A stretch of 64,000 nucleotides of DNA from assembly GCF_016801865.2 (NCBI RefSeq), contig NC_068938.1, forward strand, positions 134,258,416 to 134,322,415. The letters run 5' to 3'. Each line of letters begins with the position of its first letter. The stretch's first letter is position 1. The notes under the pieces are model-generated. The model was not told the DNA's origin. It ran no database searches and worked only from the letters and a program-made list of their open reading frames with translations. Made by a program: the position numbers and the translations under genes. Below are positions 1 to 10,783 of the stretch, piece after piece. Source of the stretch: Culex pipiens pallens (Eukaryota > Arthropoda > Insecta > Diptera > Culicidae).

Positions 1-540
1 TAGAAGTCTTATCAACTGAAAACAATCTGAAATGCATTTTTCTGCATTGATAATCATATTTAGCATGTTTGGACTCGTTCAAAAATATTTTAATTTTTTA
101 TGATAATGTTCGTCAATACTTAGAAATTTTGGAAACTTATTATTGCAAAACAACTGGACAGATGTGTAATGCATTTTAAAACACTTTTTAATTCCCCCCC
201 CCCCCCCCGACTTTGGTCAGAGTCAAGGGACATACACTTCAAAAAAAATTTGCAACGCCTCAAATACCGCTCTTAACCCTCTACTGCCCAAATTTTTTTT
301 TTCGAAAATTTTTATTTTTCCCGTGTTCAGGAGGTCATTTTGAGCAACTTTTGTTCTACGAAAAACTTTACTTCTCTTGTTTTATGTTTTTCTTGTTTCA
401 TTTTTAGTATTTTAATTTGCATTTATCTTGTTTAGTTTATGTTTGTTTTTGGTAGTATTTGGCCTATTCTACCACCTCCTATCATTACATTTTGCCTATC
501 TAATTTTTTCATGTTTTTATAGCCACTTTTTCAATTTTTT
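1..540. other. AT-rich non-coding DNA with a poly-C run
   Basis: No credible gene is visible. The stretch is homopolymer-rich and carries an uninterrupted run of 15 C at 194-208. The first 70 bases resemble 48605-48665 (shared words around GAAGTCTWATCAACT), so this is probably part of a dispersed repeat. The short open frame over 213-407 lacks coding character and starts without an ATG. Confidence 0.5.
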
Positions 541-900
541 GCTTGTTTTTCACATTTTCTGCTATAAAATGGCACCATTATCATTTAAATTGTAAATAAA
601 TGCGTAGAGGCATAGTCTGGGACACTAGAAAAATTACTGCATACTTCTTTTTACTTAAAATATAGGAAATGTTAGTAAAAAACACAGCCAAAGTTGACAC
701 CTAAAAAAATGACATTTTTGAAAACATTGGCAAAGTCACATAAAACAAGTAAAACTTCCAACCCATACATTTTCTAAAATTTTAAGAGTTCTTCTTTCCA
801 ATGCTTTTTAAAGATCAAAAATTGGTTGAAAAATGGATTTTTGGCGATTTTTTAAATCGAAGCCCGTCTAAAGGCGGGGTTGGGTTGTAGAGGGTTAATT
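541..900. repeat. Dispersed repeat R1, uninterrupted copy
   Basis: This segment aligns by eye with 25290-25376 plus 26100-26340. Shared words include GGCATAGTCTGGG, TTACTGCATACTTCTTTTTA and AGTTCTTCTTTCCAATGC. The copy near 25.4 kb is split by a 723-bp TIR element, and this one shows the unoccupied target at about 614-621. The family is not identified. Confidence 0.7.
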
Positions 901-1027
901 TTTTTTCGAGTAGGTTGTTTAAAAAAACATATTTTTTTATAAAATCAAACAAGACGGCAAATTCGGTTCTATCCCTCTTCCCAGGATCCCAATCCCCAGA
1001 AAAGTTATTTATTACGTAATGTACCAT

Positions 1028-1200
1028 AATCTGGGGCGAATCGGGACTTCAGTCTGAATAGGGACAGCAGTTTTTAGAGCACTTAAAGCTTTTAAATTTG
1101 GAAATGGATGTACACATTTTGTTGGTCTGAGTCTGATCTAACCGAAACCAACCAGAAAAATCAAAATATTGTTTATTTCTCGAAAAATATTAGGAATTGA
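1028..1200. repeat. Dispersed repeat R2 (GGGACAG-type)
   Basis: Short related stretch shared with 62330-62510. Both contain GAATAGGGACAG followed by a GTTTTTA tract and, further on, AACCGAAAYCAAYCA with AAAATAT. It looks like an old MITE-like repeat with no coding content. Boundaries are approximate. The following bases to about 1610 are AT-rich and show nothing further. Confidence 0.45.
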
Positions 1201-1609
1201 TGCAAAGTTATTTCAAAGAATAGATTTTTTTGAATTTCTTAGAAAATATAAAAATTGGACAAAGTAATTTTATCCATGCCAAGAATATGTCTTTTCTTTT
1301 TTTTACAACAATTCTTCAGAAAATAAGAGAAACTGTAAATTCGGCCTATGACTCGTTCTCGTTTTCCCTTCTTTTTCAGTCATGTTAATTTTTTGATACA
1401 AATACCGAATAAATTGCAGTTTTTTTAATTTATTTTTTGTCTTTCCGTTTTTTTTTTGGAGAGAAAAACTCTCTTGACTTACAAACACTGCTGACTTCCA
1501 ATAACTGATTGATTTTTCCTTCTTTTAAGAAGGTCTCCTGACACAAGTTGAATTTCACCTTCTTTAAAGAAGGGAAAACTATCTTGACTTGTGATAACTG
1601 CTAACAGAA

Positions 1610-2860
1610 GTTTTGGAAATTTTGGAAGGCTAAGTTGTAGGTATGGATAAAGACTACACTGAAAAAAAGTGATACACGGTAAATTTTTTTATGATTTTTA
1701 ATTTCACTTTTTGCACTAAAATTTAATCTGAACAAAAATCTTTTTTTTTTAATATTATAGGGGACATTAAATGCCAACTTTTCAGAAATGTCCAGAATGT
1801 GCAAAAAATCTTTGATCGAGTTATAAAGTTTTGAATCAATACTGATTTAAAAAAAATCGAAATATTGGTCGCAAAAAATTTTCAACCTAATTTTTCGATG
1901 TTAAATTGAATTTACAATCAAAAAGTACCTTAGTGAAATTTTGATAAAGTGCACCGTTTTCAAGTTATAGCCATTTTCAGGTATTTTTTTTTAATTATTG
2001 CAGTTTTTTATTTTTTTAAATTAGTGCACATGTTTGCCCACTTCAGAAAAAAATATTTTTGAAAAGCTGAGAAAAATCTCTATGTTTTGCTTTTTTGAAC
2101 TGTTGATTACGACCCTTAGTCGCTGAGATATTGCCATGCAAACGTTTAAAAACAGGAAAAAAAATATGTTTTCTAAGTCTCACCCAAACATCCCACCATT
2201 TTCTTATGTCGATATCTCAGCAACTAATGGCCCGATTTTCAATGTTAAAATATGAAACATTCGTAACATTTTCCGATATTTTTGAAAACAATATTTTCAA
2301 TTTTTTTAAATCAAGATTTACATTTCAAAAAGAATGTAATATTGAATGTTTGGCCCTTTTGAAATGTTAGTCTTGATTTAAACAAAATAATAACTAATTT
2401 TGATAAATTAATAACTGCAACTATTTTCAAAAAAAGTTACCTTAAAATGACTATAACTTTAAAACGGTGCACTTTACAAAAATTTAACTCAGTTTTACAT
2501 AGAAAAATTTAGTTGAAAAATTTTTGCGACTGATTTTCTATTTTATAAATTCATAACTCGGTTAGAGATATTTTGCACATTCTGGAAATTTCTGAAAAGT
2601 TGGTATTTGATGTCCCCTCAAACATATCAAAATATAAACAAAATAAAAAAAATGTTTATTTTTTGCAAATCTAGTTTTAGTGACAAAAAGTGAAATTTAA
2701 AATTCCAAAAAAAATTACCATTTACCATTTTTTTCAGTGTAGTCCTTATCAATACCTACAACCTTGCCGAAGACACTAAATCGATCAAAAAATAGCAAAG
2801 GCGCCAAAAAAGTTTCAGCCGGATTAAAAAATACAAAAATTAAAAAAAAGACCTTTTTCG
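1610..2860. repeat. Long imperfect inverted repeat, with R3 at its right end
   Basis: The left arm (about 1626-2000) reads as the reverse complement of the right arm (about 2430-2772). GGTATGGATAAAGACTACAC on the left mirrors GTGTAGTCCTTATCAATACC on the right, and both arms carry GTGCACCGTTTT in opposing orientation. About 430 bases separate the arms and hold a smaller palindrome around 2320-2385. The right arm and its flank (TACAACCTTGCCGAAGACAC) are also found near 24.8 kb and 58.0-58.2 kb. The structure is a foldback or a degraded TIR element. No flanking duplication was recognised. Confidence 0.7.
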
Positions 2861-2879
2861 TAGAGAATTGCTCAACTTC

Positions 2880-5750
2880 ATTCGTTGCTGTGCATCCTTA
2901 ATGGAAACATTAACAGTGGTTTCATTTTACAACATCGTCATATTTCAATCGTTTGATGAAAATTTAAAATCAATGTGAAAACATCAAGACAACTAAAATC
3001 TTCTCAATTTAAATTGAAATTTTAACTTTCTTTGGAAAAAAGGTGCTAATCTTATCGCGTAATAATTTTTGGATGTCCCTCTACAGCGACAGCAACAGCC
3101 TGTCTCTGATCCAAAAACGCGTAGTTTTGCTAGCCAAGTGTATTCACCTAACCTAACAAAACCGTCTAAATCTGCCGTGGGGGCATCTCAACCTACGGCT
3201 ATAGTAACGCGATGTCGCACGGCGGTGACCACCACGTGATATATTGGCACTAGGTTAGACCTGACCGTGCTGTTCTAGGCCACCCCGAGACATGCCACGG
3301 GTGCGTGTAATAATTCACGTGTGCTGCTGCTGCTTATTTTGCCCGGCACAGTTTTGTTCCTACACCTGGTTATTTGTTCGCGGAAAAAAGACGCCCGCCG
3401 CCGTATCGTGGCAGAGTGTGGCCAGCCACCTGGAAACATCCCTAGGCCAAGGGGCAGGATTTTCCGCTGCAGTATAGTGTACAAAACATTGCTTTCCTGA
3501 TATAATTATAATTTTAAGGTTTGCATGTTACGGTACGTGTTTTAATAAATCAAACCCCTATCAGCGGCAGGACTAGGACTTGACTTGGTTTTCAATTATG
3601 TTTGGATTTGCATTTATTTGCTGGAATTATTTTCTGCTATTTTTAATTTCAAGGAAAGAGAAACAAGTTAGCTTTTGAAACTCAACTTTAAACTGTATCG
3701 GGAAAAGTAGAATGAAATCAAGGTGTTCTTGGTATGGATGGCTCCTTTAAAAAAATGTCTGAAAATCAGATTTCTTCAGAACTCTACTGAAGTGTGTCTA
3801 AAATCAAAATTGGATATCAATACTGCCCAAACTTTTATGGTTAAGTACATGTCCACGTTTTGGAATATCCCTAAGTGAAAAGTGTACTAGTTCTAGCAGT
3901 AATCATTCCCTTAGGTACCCTAGTTTTTAATTAAGATTAGCAAGAATGCCGTTTACATGAACACATCCTTCAAAGTAACGTAAATCTCTAACCAGGGATG
4001 CATGCATTGACGACGAAGACGACGACGTATTCGTGCACCGGCTGGAGCTGAAACAAACGAGAAAACTTTCAACGTCAGAGCGGCATCTTCCCACTCGTAC
4101 GAAGAAGATGTCAATAAATGAAAAGTTTTCCCATTTTCCCTGCAACTTTTGTTTATTTTTCCAACAAAGACGACGACGACGGTTGGTTGACTGACGGTGA
4201 TGGTTACAATTTGTTTCAAGGAGCATAGTTTCACCGGAAAATCCCCAGATCACGATGAGTGCGTTTTTTGTTGAGATTTTTTTTTTGGAAAGAGGATTTG
4301 TTGACTTTTTAGAGCTGAAAAATAATAGTTTGGAATCTTTCAGAGGTGTGAAATCCAAGGAAAATATTGATTTTATCTATCTACGGATTGTCGTGATCGG
4401 GGACTTTCTTTTATAATAAAAACACAGATATTTTGCAATTAACAAATAACACGTCTTATTCCACACAAATTAACCACAAAACTGATATGACAATCTTCAT
4501 TCTCTCTTTCGCCGGCCGCACGCATCTCGTTGTTTTCTCGCTCGTTGTTCTCTCTCGCAGCTTGCTAGCGCGCTCTCGCACTAAATACGCAATCTGTCAG
4601 CTAACAAGGCAATATTCATGAAGGTGCGCACTTTTTGTTGCGCTCTAAGCTGTTATTTATGAATTATATCAATCTTATATAAATACTCATTTAATAATTT
4701 ATTACATATTCAATCCTGCAACTCATAATCCCTACACGGATAAGTTTCATGTTTTTTTTTTCAAAGATTTAATATCTGTTTGTTAAATAAGATCAAGGAT
4801 TCATTTAGGAAATTGCATTTAAATGTTACGTCATTTGGAAAAAAATAATCACCTCGTTAACCTTTCAATGCATTACTCTTAGCCTTGATTGGACCAAAAT
4901 CCTCACCAAATCTTCCCCCAGTTGTCCAATAAACTGACACTCACCGAGGTTGCCAATGTGGCAGCTCCAAACCGAGTCGTTGCCACTCTGACAGATCCTG
5001 ACGTGACCTGGACCACAGTCAATCAAACGAGGTGCGATGATTAACTGCAAACTGGCACTCGACGGTGGATCCAAAAACCGCAGAAGTGGCCACCGGATTG
5101 CATTCCGGCCACTGGCATCCAGAGGGTATCAAATTCGCCAAATTGCGCTCCGGGGGTTCCATTTTGACGGTGAGCATTCGGCGTTTCCAAGCGTTAAATC
5201 ATAAAACGCGCCGCAATTTCGTTTCGTAGAAGTAGGATCTTTGGTTGGATCTATATCACTCTCCCGGTTGGCCATTTCCAAAGCGCAATGCCAGCCAATA
5301 TATCAATTCGGGACGAGCCAACTTTGGCACTCGAGACGCATTCGAGGTGTTAAATTGGAATATTTGCGCATCCTTGCTCGTTCGTTACTGTTTGAGTTTG
5401 GATTGGTTCAGATCCCAGCGTTTTGAATTCTTAATGAAGATTGATGCAATACTACGTGAAATGAAAGTATAATGCATCATTCTTAAAATAGACGTTTATT
5501 TCATTTATGATTTTTGTTTGCAATGTATCCTGGTCATTCCATGTCAACTAAGTCGAAAGACACGCTGACATTTTAGATTGTCAAGTAAATAGTTTGTTAA
5601 TAGTGGAGTAAAATTTCCATGATAACCAGAATGACCTTCCCATAACATCGTCTATTATGAAAGTTTTCCCCATGGCATCGTAGCTCGGGAGGCACCGACA
5701 ATTCAATACCTTATCTTTCTAACTCAAAAAATATCAATCCCGTGATGTTA
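2880..5750. other. Low-copy-looking non-coding region
   Basis: Nothing here recurs obviously elsewhere in the window. 3060-3480 and 4860-5240 have higher GC and more balanced composition than their surroundings. 4495-4600 is a CT-rich tract (CTCTCTTTCGCC, TTGTTCTCTCTCGC) with GAGA-type character, as seen at insect promoters. Open frames of 60-143 codons exist on both strands, but none shows family resemblance, a clear start context or splice logic. The region could be intergenic regulatory sequence or intron. Confidence 0.4.
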
Positions 5751-5753
5751 GAA

Positions 5754-5935
5754 GTCCCGCCCGTGAGGATCAATCGGACCGCGCACTGGACTCACAATCC
5801 AGAGGTCGCCAGTTCGAATCCCGCGGCGGGCGCTCTAAAATTCTTTGTGTAAATATGGGTATTCGGCGCCGTCGCTCCGTGCCATACTTTCATACACTTA
5901 GGAGCCCAGGGCGGCGAAGCAAAAAAAAGCTTAAT
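5754..5935 (+). mobile_element. tRNA-derived SINE, copy 1
   Basis: The first 80 bases look like a degraded tRNA. An acceptor-like CGCCCG near 5759 pairs with CGGGCG near 5828, an anticodon-type stem CTGGA/TCCAG encloses the loop CTCACAA, and a Pol III B box GTTCGAATCC lies near 5812. The loop suggests tRNA-Val(CAC) ancestry, which is inference. The tail region (ATGGGTATTCGGC, GGAGCCCAGGG) and an A run near 5922 follow. The same head and body recur at 60627-60782, so this is a SINE and not a tRNA gene. Confidence 0.75.
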
Positions 5936-8030
5936 AGGAAGTGAGTAAGCAAATATCTATCAAAACTTTTGCAAAACAATTTGTTCCATTAGTGAGAATT
6001 AAATTAAATTAAATTGTAAATTCATATTGACGTGCCGTGCCATCCAAGCTGTGATTCTATGTAACGGGTTTTATGCGATATTATACTCTGTTGTGGATTG
6101 GTTGCAGATCAACATTTTTATACTATCGAAAACTAAAAGAATGTTTTCGATAAATAAGCAGGGTTTTTGCATTTTCACGATTTCGCGGACAACTTGAAAT
6201 TCGTGAAATTTGAAGATTTCGGTGAAATCCTGTAAAATTTATCAATTTTTACAAATCAATTCTCTGAAATAACAACATAGTAAATATTTCATCCATAAAG
6301 TTTTTTTAAGTAGATTTTTTTAATTTTCCAATGAAAAGCGTAATATAAATCATTTGAAGAATTGTTAACAAAATTGTGACAACATTTACTAAGAAGTGAG
6401 TGCTGCGAAAACATAAATCATAATAACAAAAATCACTCAAAGTAAAAAAACATATTCTTGGAATCTTCAAGTTATCACAAGGAAGATAACATCGATCATT
6501 TGATTCCAGTTATTGTCATACCAAAAATTTTGGCTTTTACAAATTGCAGATTTTTTAAATTGAATTAATTATTTTTTAGAAATCTTTAAAAGCAAATTAA
6601 ATTCATGTAAAAGTAACATTCAGTAGAAACAGTCTCTTCCCTGAGTCAATATAAAATTGACCGTAGGAGCAAGCAATAAGAATATAAAATGAGAAATTGA
6701 ATTCCATTAGAGAAGAGAAAAATATTGAGAAAATAGATAGCTATTTATAGTATCAATAATAGTTTATCAGTTTTTCTTAGGAAACTAACTACATTGAGTA
6801 ATATTTTCATTTGCTTTAATAAGGCGGTTGCAAATATTTTTCAAAGATTATATCGCCCCCTCCCCCGCTTCAAAATTAGTCCGAAAAATTATGAGGTAAA
6901 ATTTTTTTTTTCAAGAAGCATCAAAATTTCAATTAAAACTAACAATTTGATTACCATTTTATTATAGAGGAATAATTTAAAAAAAAAATAAAAGATTCGA
7001 GCTTTGTTTTATTCCAAAAAAGTATTATTTATCTTTAAAATCACAATTTAAAAACATCTCAGATTTTTTTCTGATTCCTGTTAAATTTTCACGATTATTC
7101 ATGATTTGGGTGGATGGCTCTCGTGGAAGTAAAAAAAACATCCACCTTTTTGTGTTTTCTATCCTGATTAAAATTTTGAAGAGTTCGTTTTAGATTACAT
7201 TATTTTTGTCTTTTGATTTTTAATTTAGTTTTTAAAAAGTGCGATGAAAACCAAAAAAAATATTACTGGGCAAAACGTTGCAGAAAATGCATATCATTTC
7301 AATCATTTTAGCTGGACAAGATTGTTAAATTTTACTTTGATATGAAATTCAATTAAATGAAAAAGATTAAAAAGAAGCAAATCAGCTAAGCAGTTCAATA
7401 AATGAGAACACGCATGCACTACATATCATTTCAAAATATATATAGAGCCCATCGATAAACCAAGTGGATTTTTTATGAGGTTTGGAAAGTTTTTTTTTTG
7501 TGTCACGTTCAAATTTAGTGATGATTTTTTGCAATTCCGTTGTGAAACTAGGGGAACAGCATCTAATTCCAGCGTGCCTCTAATGTTCGCGGGTCAGAAC
7601 TTTGACATTCAATTAAAGCTAATTAAAAGCGTTTTCAACTGAAATCGAGTGATAAAAAGCTCAATAAGAAGTGAGCAAGCAAGTTTCTATCAAAAGTTTT
7701 GCAAAATTAGTTGTTTAAATATTGAAAATCAGCAAATTGGATGGAGTTAGGAGCGAGTGCTTGACCTGCCAAACATACGACAATTTCCCCTACTTACTTT
7801 TCCTGGTATTCGTGAACGATGAAAAAGCCTTCTTTTCTGAACCAAAAATAACAGAATCGAATAGTAACACTTTTCTTAACAAATGCTGAAAAGTCCTACT
7901 CTGATGATGAAAAGTTCAACTTTCCAGCACTTGTTTCAAAAAGTTAAAATTTTCAACATTTTTTTTAATTAAATGGTTAATTGACAAATACATGAACATT
8001 TGACTTATAATTCCACTCAAAGGGTGTTTT
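5936..8030. other. AT-rich intergenic or intronic DNA
   Basis: I see no gene in this stretch. It is dominated by A and T runs. 7550-7740 (GGGGAACAGCATCTAATT, GCGTTTTCAACT, GAAGTGAGCAAGCAAG) shares words with 60176-60300 and partly with 5925-5985, marking another dispersed repeat. The remainder shows no structure that I can support. Confidence 0.4.
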
Positions 8031-8195
8031 TAGAATTGCAAAAAATGTTGTATGGAACTCGTTGCAAAACTTGATTTTTTTTTTCAGCACTCGTCGTATT
8101 TATCCAACTTGGTGAACCCCGTTGGATAAATGTACGACCCGTGCTGAAAAAAAATCTTCTTTTTGCCACTTGTTGCAAAAACTACTATTTTGAGT
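8031..8195 (-). repeat. Hairpin repeat H, single copy
   Basis: Reverse-oriented copy of the family that is clustered at 31900-33205. It contains GTTGTATGGAACTCGTTGCA, the nested stem TTTATCCAAC / GTTGGATAAA, and GCACTCGTCG opposite CGACCCGTGC. Transcribed, it would form a long hairpin. It has no coding capacity. The same family appears partially at 35140-35185 and 60335-60395. Confidence 0.75.
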
Positions 8196-8461
8196 TTATT
8201 GAAGAATAATAATAGTAGTTTCTGTGATTAATTCATAACATTTTCGGAGTAATTTTAACATTTTTCTCGATCCGCGAAATTTTTGTTAAATTTTCATTTT
8301 TCGTGCTTAAAAAATTACTTAGCCAAAAAATAAGTTTAATAATACCTTCACCTCCGTGAAAGCACGAGAACAAGCAGCAGTCAAGTGCTCAGTGCTCCAT
8401 CGTTTTTTCGATTTTTTTCGCCGTAAATTACCGTGATTATCCGCGAGTTTGCTCCTGCAGC

Positions 8462-8632
8462 ATTCCAAAGGCCGGCCGTGGCCGTGGCAGTTCGAGTGCG
8501 GCCTCGAAAAACCCGCGAAGTTCGTCTACCGGCCGTGTGCAAAAAGGTAAACAAACCAACGCCGTGTCGACCGTCATCGCGCAGGGGAGCGTGAGCGCAG
8601 AAGGCATCGACAAAAAGTATCTTCATCCCGGA
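8462..8632 (+). pseudogene. LINE ORF1, N-terminal part, separated by the BEL insertion
   Basis: The frame that continues into the ORF1 body after excision of the BEL element is open here and back through the 5' leader. It encodes a basic Ser/Arg/Gly/Lys-rich segment. No in-frame ATG occurs between the element start and the insertion. The codon at 8462-8464 is ATT, followed by a plausible N-terminal stretch rich in Gly-Arg, so a lost ATG is one explanation (inference). The break falls within the target CCGGA at 8628-8632. Confidence 0.6.
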
Positions 8633-8976
8633 TGTTGCGGTGGGTCAGAATTAAAACACCGTTTTAATAGCAGCTGAAAATTGAGCAGCTTTAAAGCTGC
8701 ATTTTATTGCGATTAGTCGTTGAAGAAGTATAATATGTTTAACTTGACTTACAATTTCAGTGTTCCATTAATATTCTTTAAATCTTAACCGCAACCTGAT
8801 AAACGCCTTTATTGATTGGCTTAGACACCAAGTTGGTGATTATTTTAAACGCACGCTGGCTAATCTTCCACTTAACAAAGTTATTTGACACTTCTTCTCT
8901 CTACTTTAAGTAAACAATCGAGGGATCGGCTGGTGCTAAACAACAACGTAAAAGTCGCACAGTTGGTGCGGCAACA
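8633..8976 (-). repeat. BEL-like 3' LTR (344 bp)
   Basis: Begins TGTTGCGG and ends GGTGCGGCAACA on the plus strand, giving short terminal inverted repeats TGTTGC/GCAACA. It matches 10435-10778 over its whole length with a handful of substitutions, for example TTTAAGT here against TTTTTGT in the other copy near its distal end. Confidence 0.9.
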
Positions 8977-9006
8977 TACCCCGACCCGTTTAGCATCGGC
9001 AGCTTC

Positions 9007-10404
9007 CTAAGTTTGTAGCAAAAGATGGTCATGATTATTTGTAGATGTAAAACATCTTTTCTGCGCATGAGTACCTAAACAGATCTTGCAAAGTTTTGCT
9101 TGCCGTACTACTTTCCATCGACTATCAATCTTCAAATTACAAAATTGATCGCAAAAGGTAATATCATGATCGCTGGCCCTACAATATACACAGGCTTGTG
9201 TTGAATGGTTTTTGTTATGAATGGAATCTAGCTCAAATAAATTTGTAACTCCTACAGCCAATTGAACTAAATCAGACATGTACTCATTGAAGGTACTCAA
9301 ATCTACTTTCTTGTAAGGGGTTTTGAAAGTGACCCATCTTAAAAGGTAATCCATCGGCAGTTTGCTTACTAATTCGTTTAGTAACATCGGATTGCTTAAG
9401 TAATCCTGTTGCTGCAACATAATTATGCTATCAACTAGATTCTGGACAGCAATTCCATACATAATAAGCGAGTAAAGGTCGTCCGGTTTCGGTCCCGGAG
9501 CTTTTCTAACCTTCTTCACTAGAGCCTCAAGAATGAACTCGGGACGACCGAAGAAATTTTGTAGGGTTTCGATTATTCGTGGCACACACGCTGGTAGCAA
9601 AAGACGACTGCTCACACACTCCAGGGCCAGACCACGTAGACATTTCCTCAGCCTTGACAAATTCTCTACGTCGCTGAATCCACACGCTTCGGAAGTTGTC
9701 TGGAACGCACTGTAGAACATTTGCCATTCTAGTGGATCTCCTGCGAACAAAGGTAACTCATTCTCGATCACTTGTCGTGCAGCCAGCTGCGAAGGGCTCA
9801 GTCCTGGTAGATCATTTTCAGTGCTGGCTAGCCCCGACCCGTTTGCGAGTTGATTTGCCGTTCGGAGATCGAACCCAAAAGAATTGGGCAAAATCATTTG
9901 TTGCTCGGTTGGCACTTGCTGGACCGGTAAATTCGGCAGAGGTGAGTCGGGCTTTGTTGACGAATCCGATTGTTGTTGTTCACTCAGGTCGGAATTTGAA
10001 GCTGAAGCAGAATCCATCTCTGGTTCGTTGGTGTAGTTCTGCAGCCAAGCCGACACATTCGCCTTCGGCTTTGTTCCTATACATTCTGCATTGACGTCAT
10101 CGTTCAAAAGTGAATCTCCCAACAACGCCAGAAGCTGAAGCTTTTGAGAAAAGTATTCTTCCTCTTGTTCAGCAAGTTTTAGCCGGACCATTCGCCGTTC
10201 ATCCAGGAGCTGGATTCTCAATCGCAGTTCCTGCGATTTTATTGATGACCCGCAACCAGATGATACGCTTCTAACCTCAAATATTTCGCTAGGATGTTTT
10301 CTTCTGCAGTCTTCGTCAGTTATGTCGATTACCTGCTCTAGCGAGCGGGGTTCGATGCGGGAATCGTAGTCAGATAACATCCTATCACAGCGCTCAACTT
10401 TCAT
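9007..10404 (-). CDS. Gag-like protein of a BEL/Pao retrotransposon
   Basis: Intact 465-residue frame. I start it at the ATG at 10402-10404 because the codon before it is TTG; the frame ends at a TAG at 9007-9009. The N-terminal third has a charged, probably coiled-coil segment (about residues 45-95), followed by a Ser/Gln/Pro-rich linker. The middle (about 200-370) has the DUF1759-type retroelement gag signature: LPLFAGDPLEWQMFYSAF followed by a helical domain with LRKCLRG and LLNELVSKLP. Two zinc knuckles close the protein: CVYCRASDHDITFC (CX2CX4HX4C) and CKICLGTHAQKRC (CX2CX3HX4C). The expected role is particle assembly and RNA binding in the cytoplasm. No pol frame follows, so propagation would need enzymes supplied in trans. 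Confidence 0.8.
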   Translation of the reverse strand: MKVERCDRMLSDYDSRIEPRSLEQVIDITDEDCRRKHPSEIFEVRSVSSGCGSSIKSQELRLRIQLLDERRMVRLKLAEQEEEYFSQKLQLLALLGDSLLNDDVNAECIGTKPKANVSAWLQNYTNEPEMDSASASNSDLSEQQQSDSSTKPDSPLPNLPVQQVPTEQQMILPNSFGFDLRTANQLANGSGLASTENDLPGLSPSQLAARQVIENELPLFAGDPLEWQMFYSAFQTTSEACGFSDVENLSRLRKCLRGLALECVSSRLLLPACVPRIIETLQNFFGRPEFILEALVKKVRKAPGPKPDDLYSLIMYGIAVQNLVDSIIMLQQQDYLSNPMLLNELVSKLPMDYLLRWVTFKTPYKKVDLSTFNEYMSDLVQLAVGVTNLFELDSIHNKNHSTQACVYCRASDHDITFCDQFCNLKIDSRWKVVRQAKLCKICLGTHAQKRCFTSTNNHDHLLLQT

Positions 10405-10434
10405 CAAGTTTACGTGATGAAATTCTTTAAAGTT

Positions 10435-10778
10435 TGTTGCGGTGGGTGAGAATTAAAACACCGTTTTAATAGCAGCTGAAAATTGAGCAGCTTTAAAGCT
10501 GCATTTTATTGCGATTAGTCGTTGAAGAAGTATAATATGTTTAACTTGACTTACAATTTCAGTGTTCCATTAATATTCTTTAAATCTTAACCGCAACCTG
10601 ATAAACGCCTTTATTAATTGGCTTAGACACCAAGTTGGTGATTATTTTAAACGCACGCTGGCTAATCTTCCACTTAACAAAGTTATTTGACACTTCCTCT
10701 CTCTACTTTTTGTAAACAATCGAGGGATCGGCTGGTGCTAAACAACAACGTAAAAGTCGCACAGTTGGTGCGGCAACA
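10435..10778 (-). repeat. BEL-like 5' LTR (344 bp)
   Basis: Upstream LTR relative to the minus-strand gag, presumably carrying promoter activity. The gag ATG lies only about 30 bases inside the element from this LTR, an unusually short leader. On the plus strand it ends CGGCAACA at 10778, immediately followed by the target duplication CCGGA and the resumption of LINE ORF1. Confidence 0.9.
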
Positions 10779-10783
10779 CCGGA

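Larger units (their letters stand above)
8633..10778 (-). mobile_element. Gag-only BEL/Pao-like LTR retrotransposon
   Basis: Two 344-bp direct repeats (8633-8976 and 10435-10778), each beginning TGTTGC and ending GCAACA, bound a 1458-bp interior. CCGGA is duplicated at 8628-8632 and 10779-10783. The only reading frame is a gag on the minus strand, so the 5' LTR is the right-hand one. Protease, reverse transcriptase, RNase H and integrase, which fill most of a complete BEL/Pao element, are absent. The LTRs differ at about five positions by eye (about 98.5% identity). A purine-biased stretch abuts the 3' LTR on the minus strand. No convincing primer-binding site was recognised. Confidence 0.88.

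Noticed and set aside
3927..4358. 143-codon minus-strand frame
   Set aside because: Its Ser and Arg runs come from a GACGACGAC tract; there is no domain and a competing frame overlaps it.
5758..5835. Possible tRNA-Val gene
   Set aside because: D arm and acceptor are imperfect, a non-tRNA body follows, and the same composite recurs at 60627, so it is a SINE.
9527..10094. Plus-strand and alternate minus-strand frames overlapping the BEL gag
   Set aside because: They are shadows of the 465-codon minus-strand gag, which has recognisable domains and an intact start and stop.
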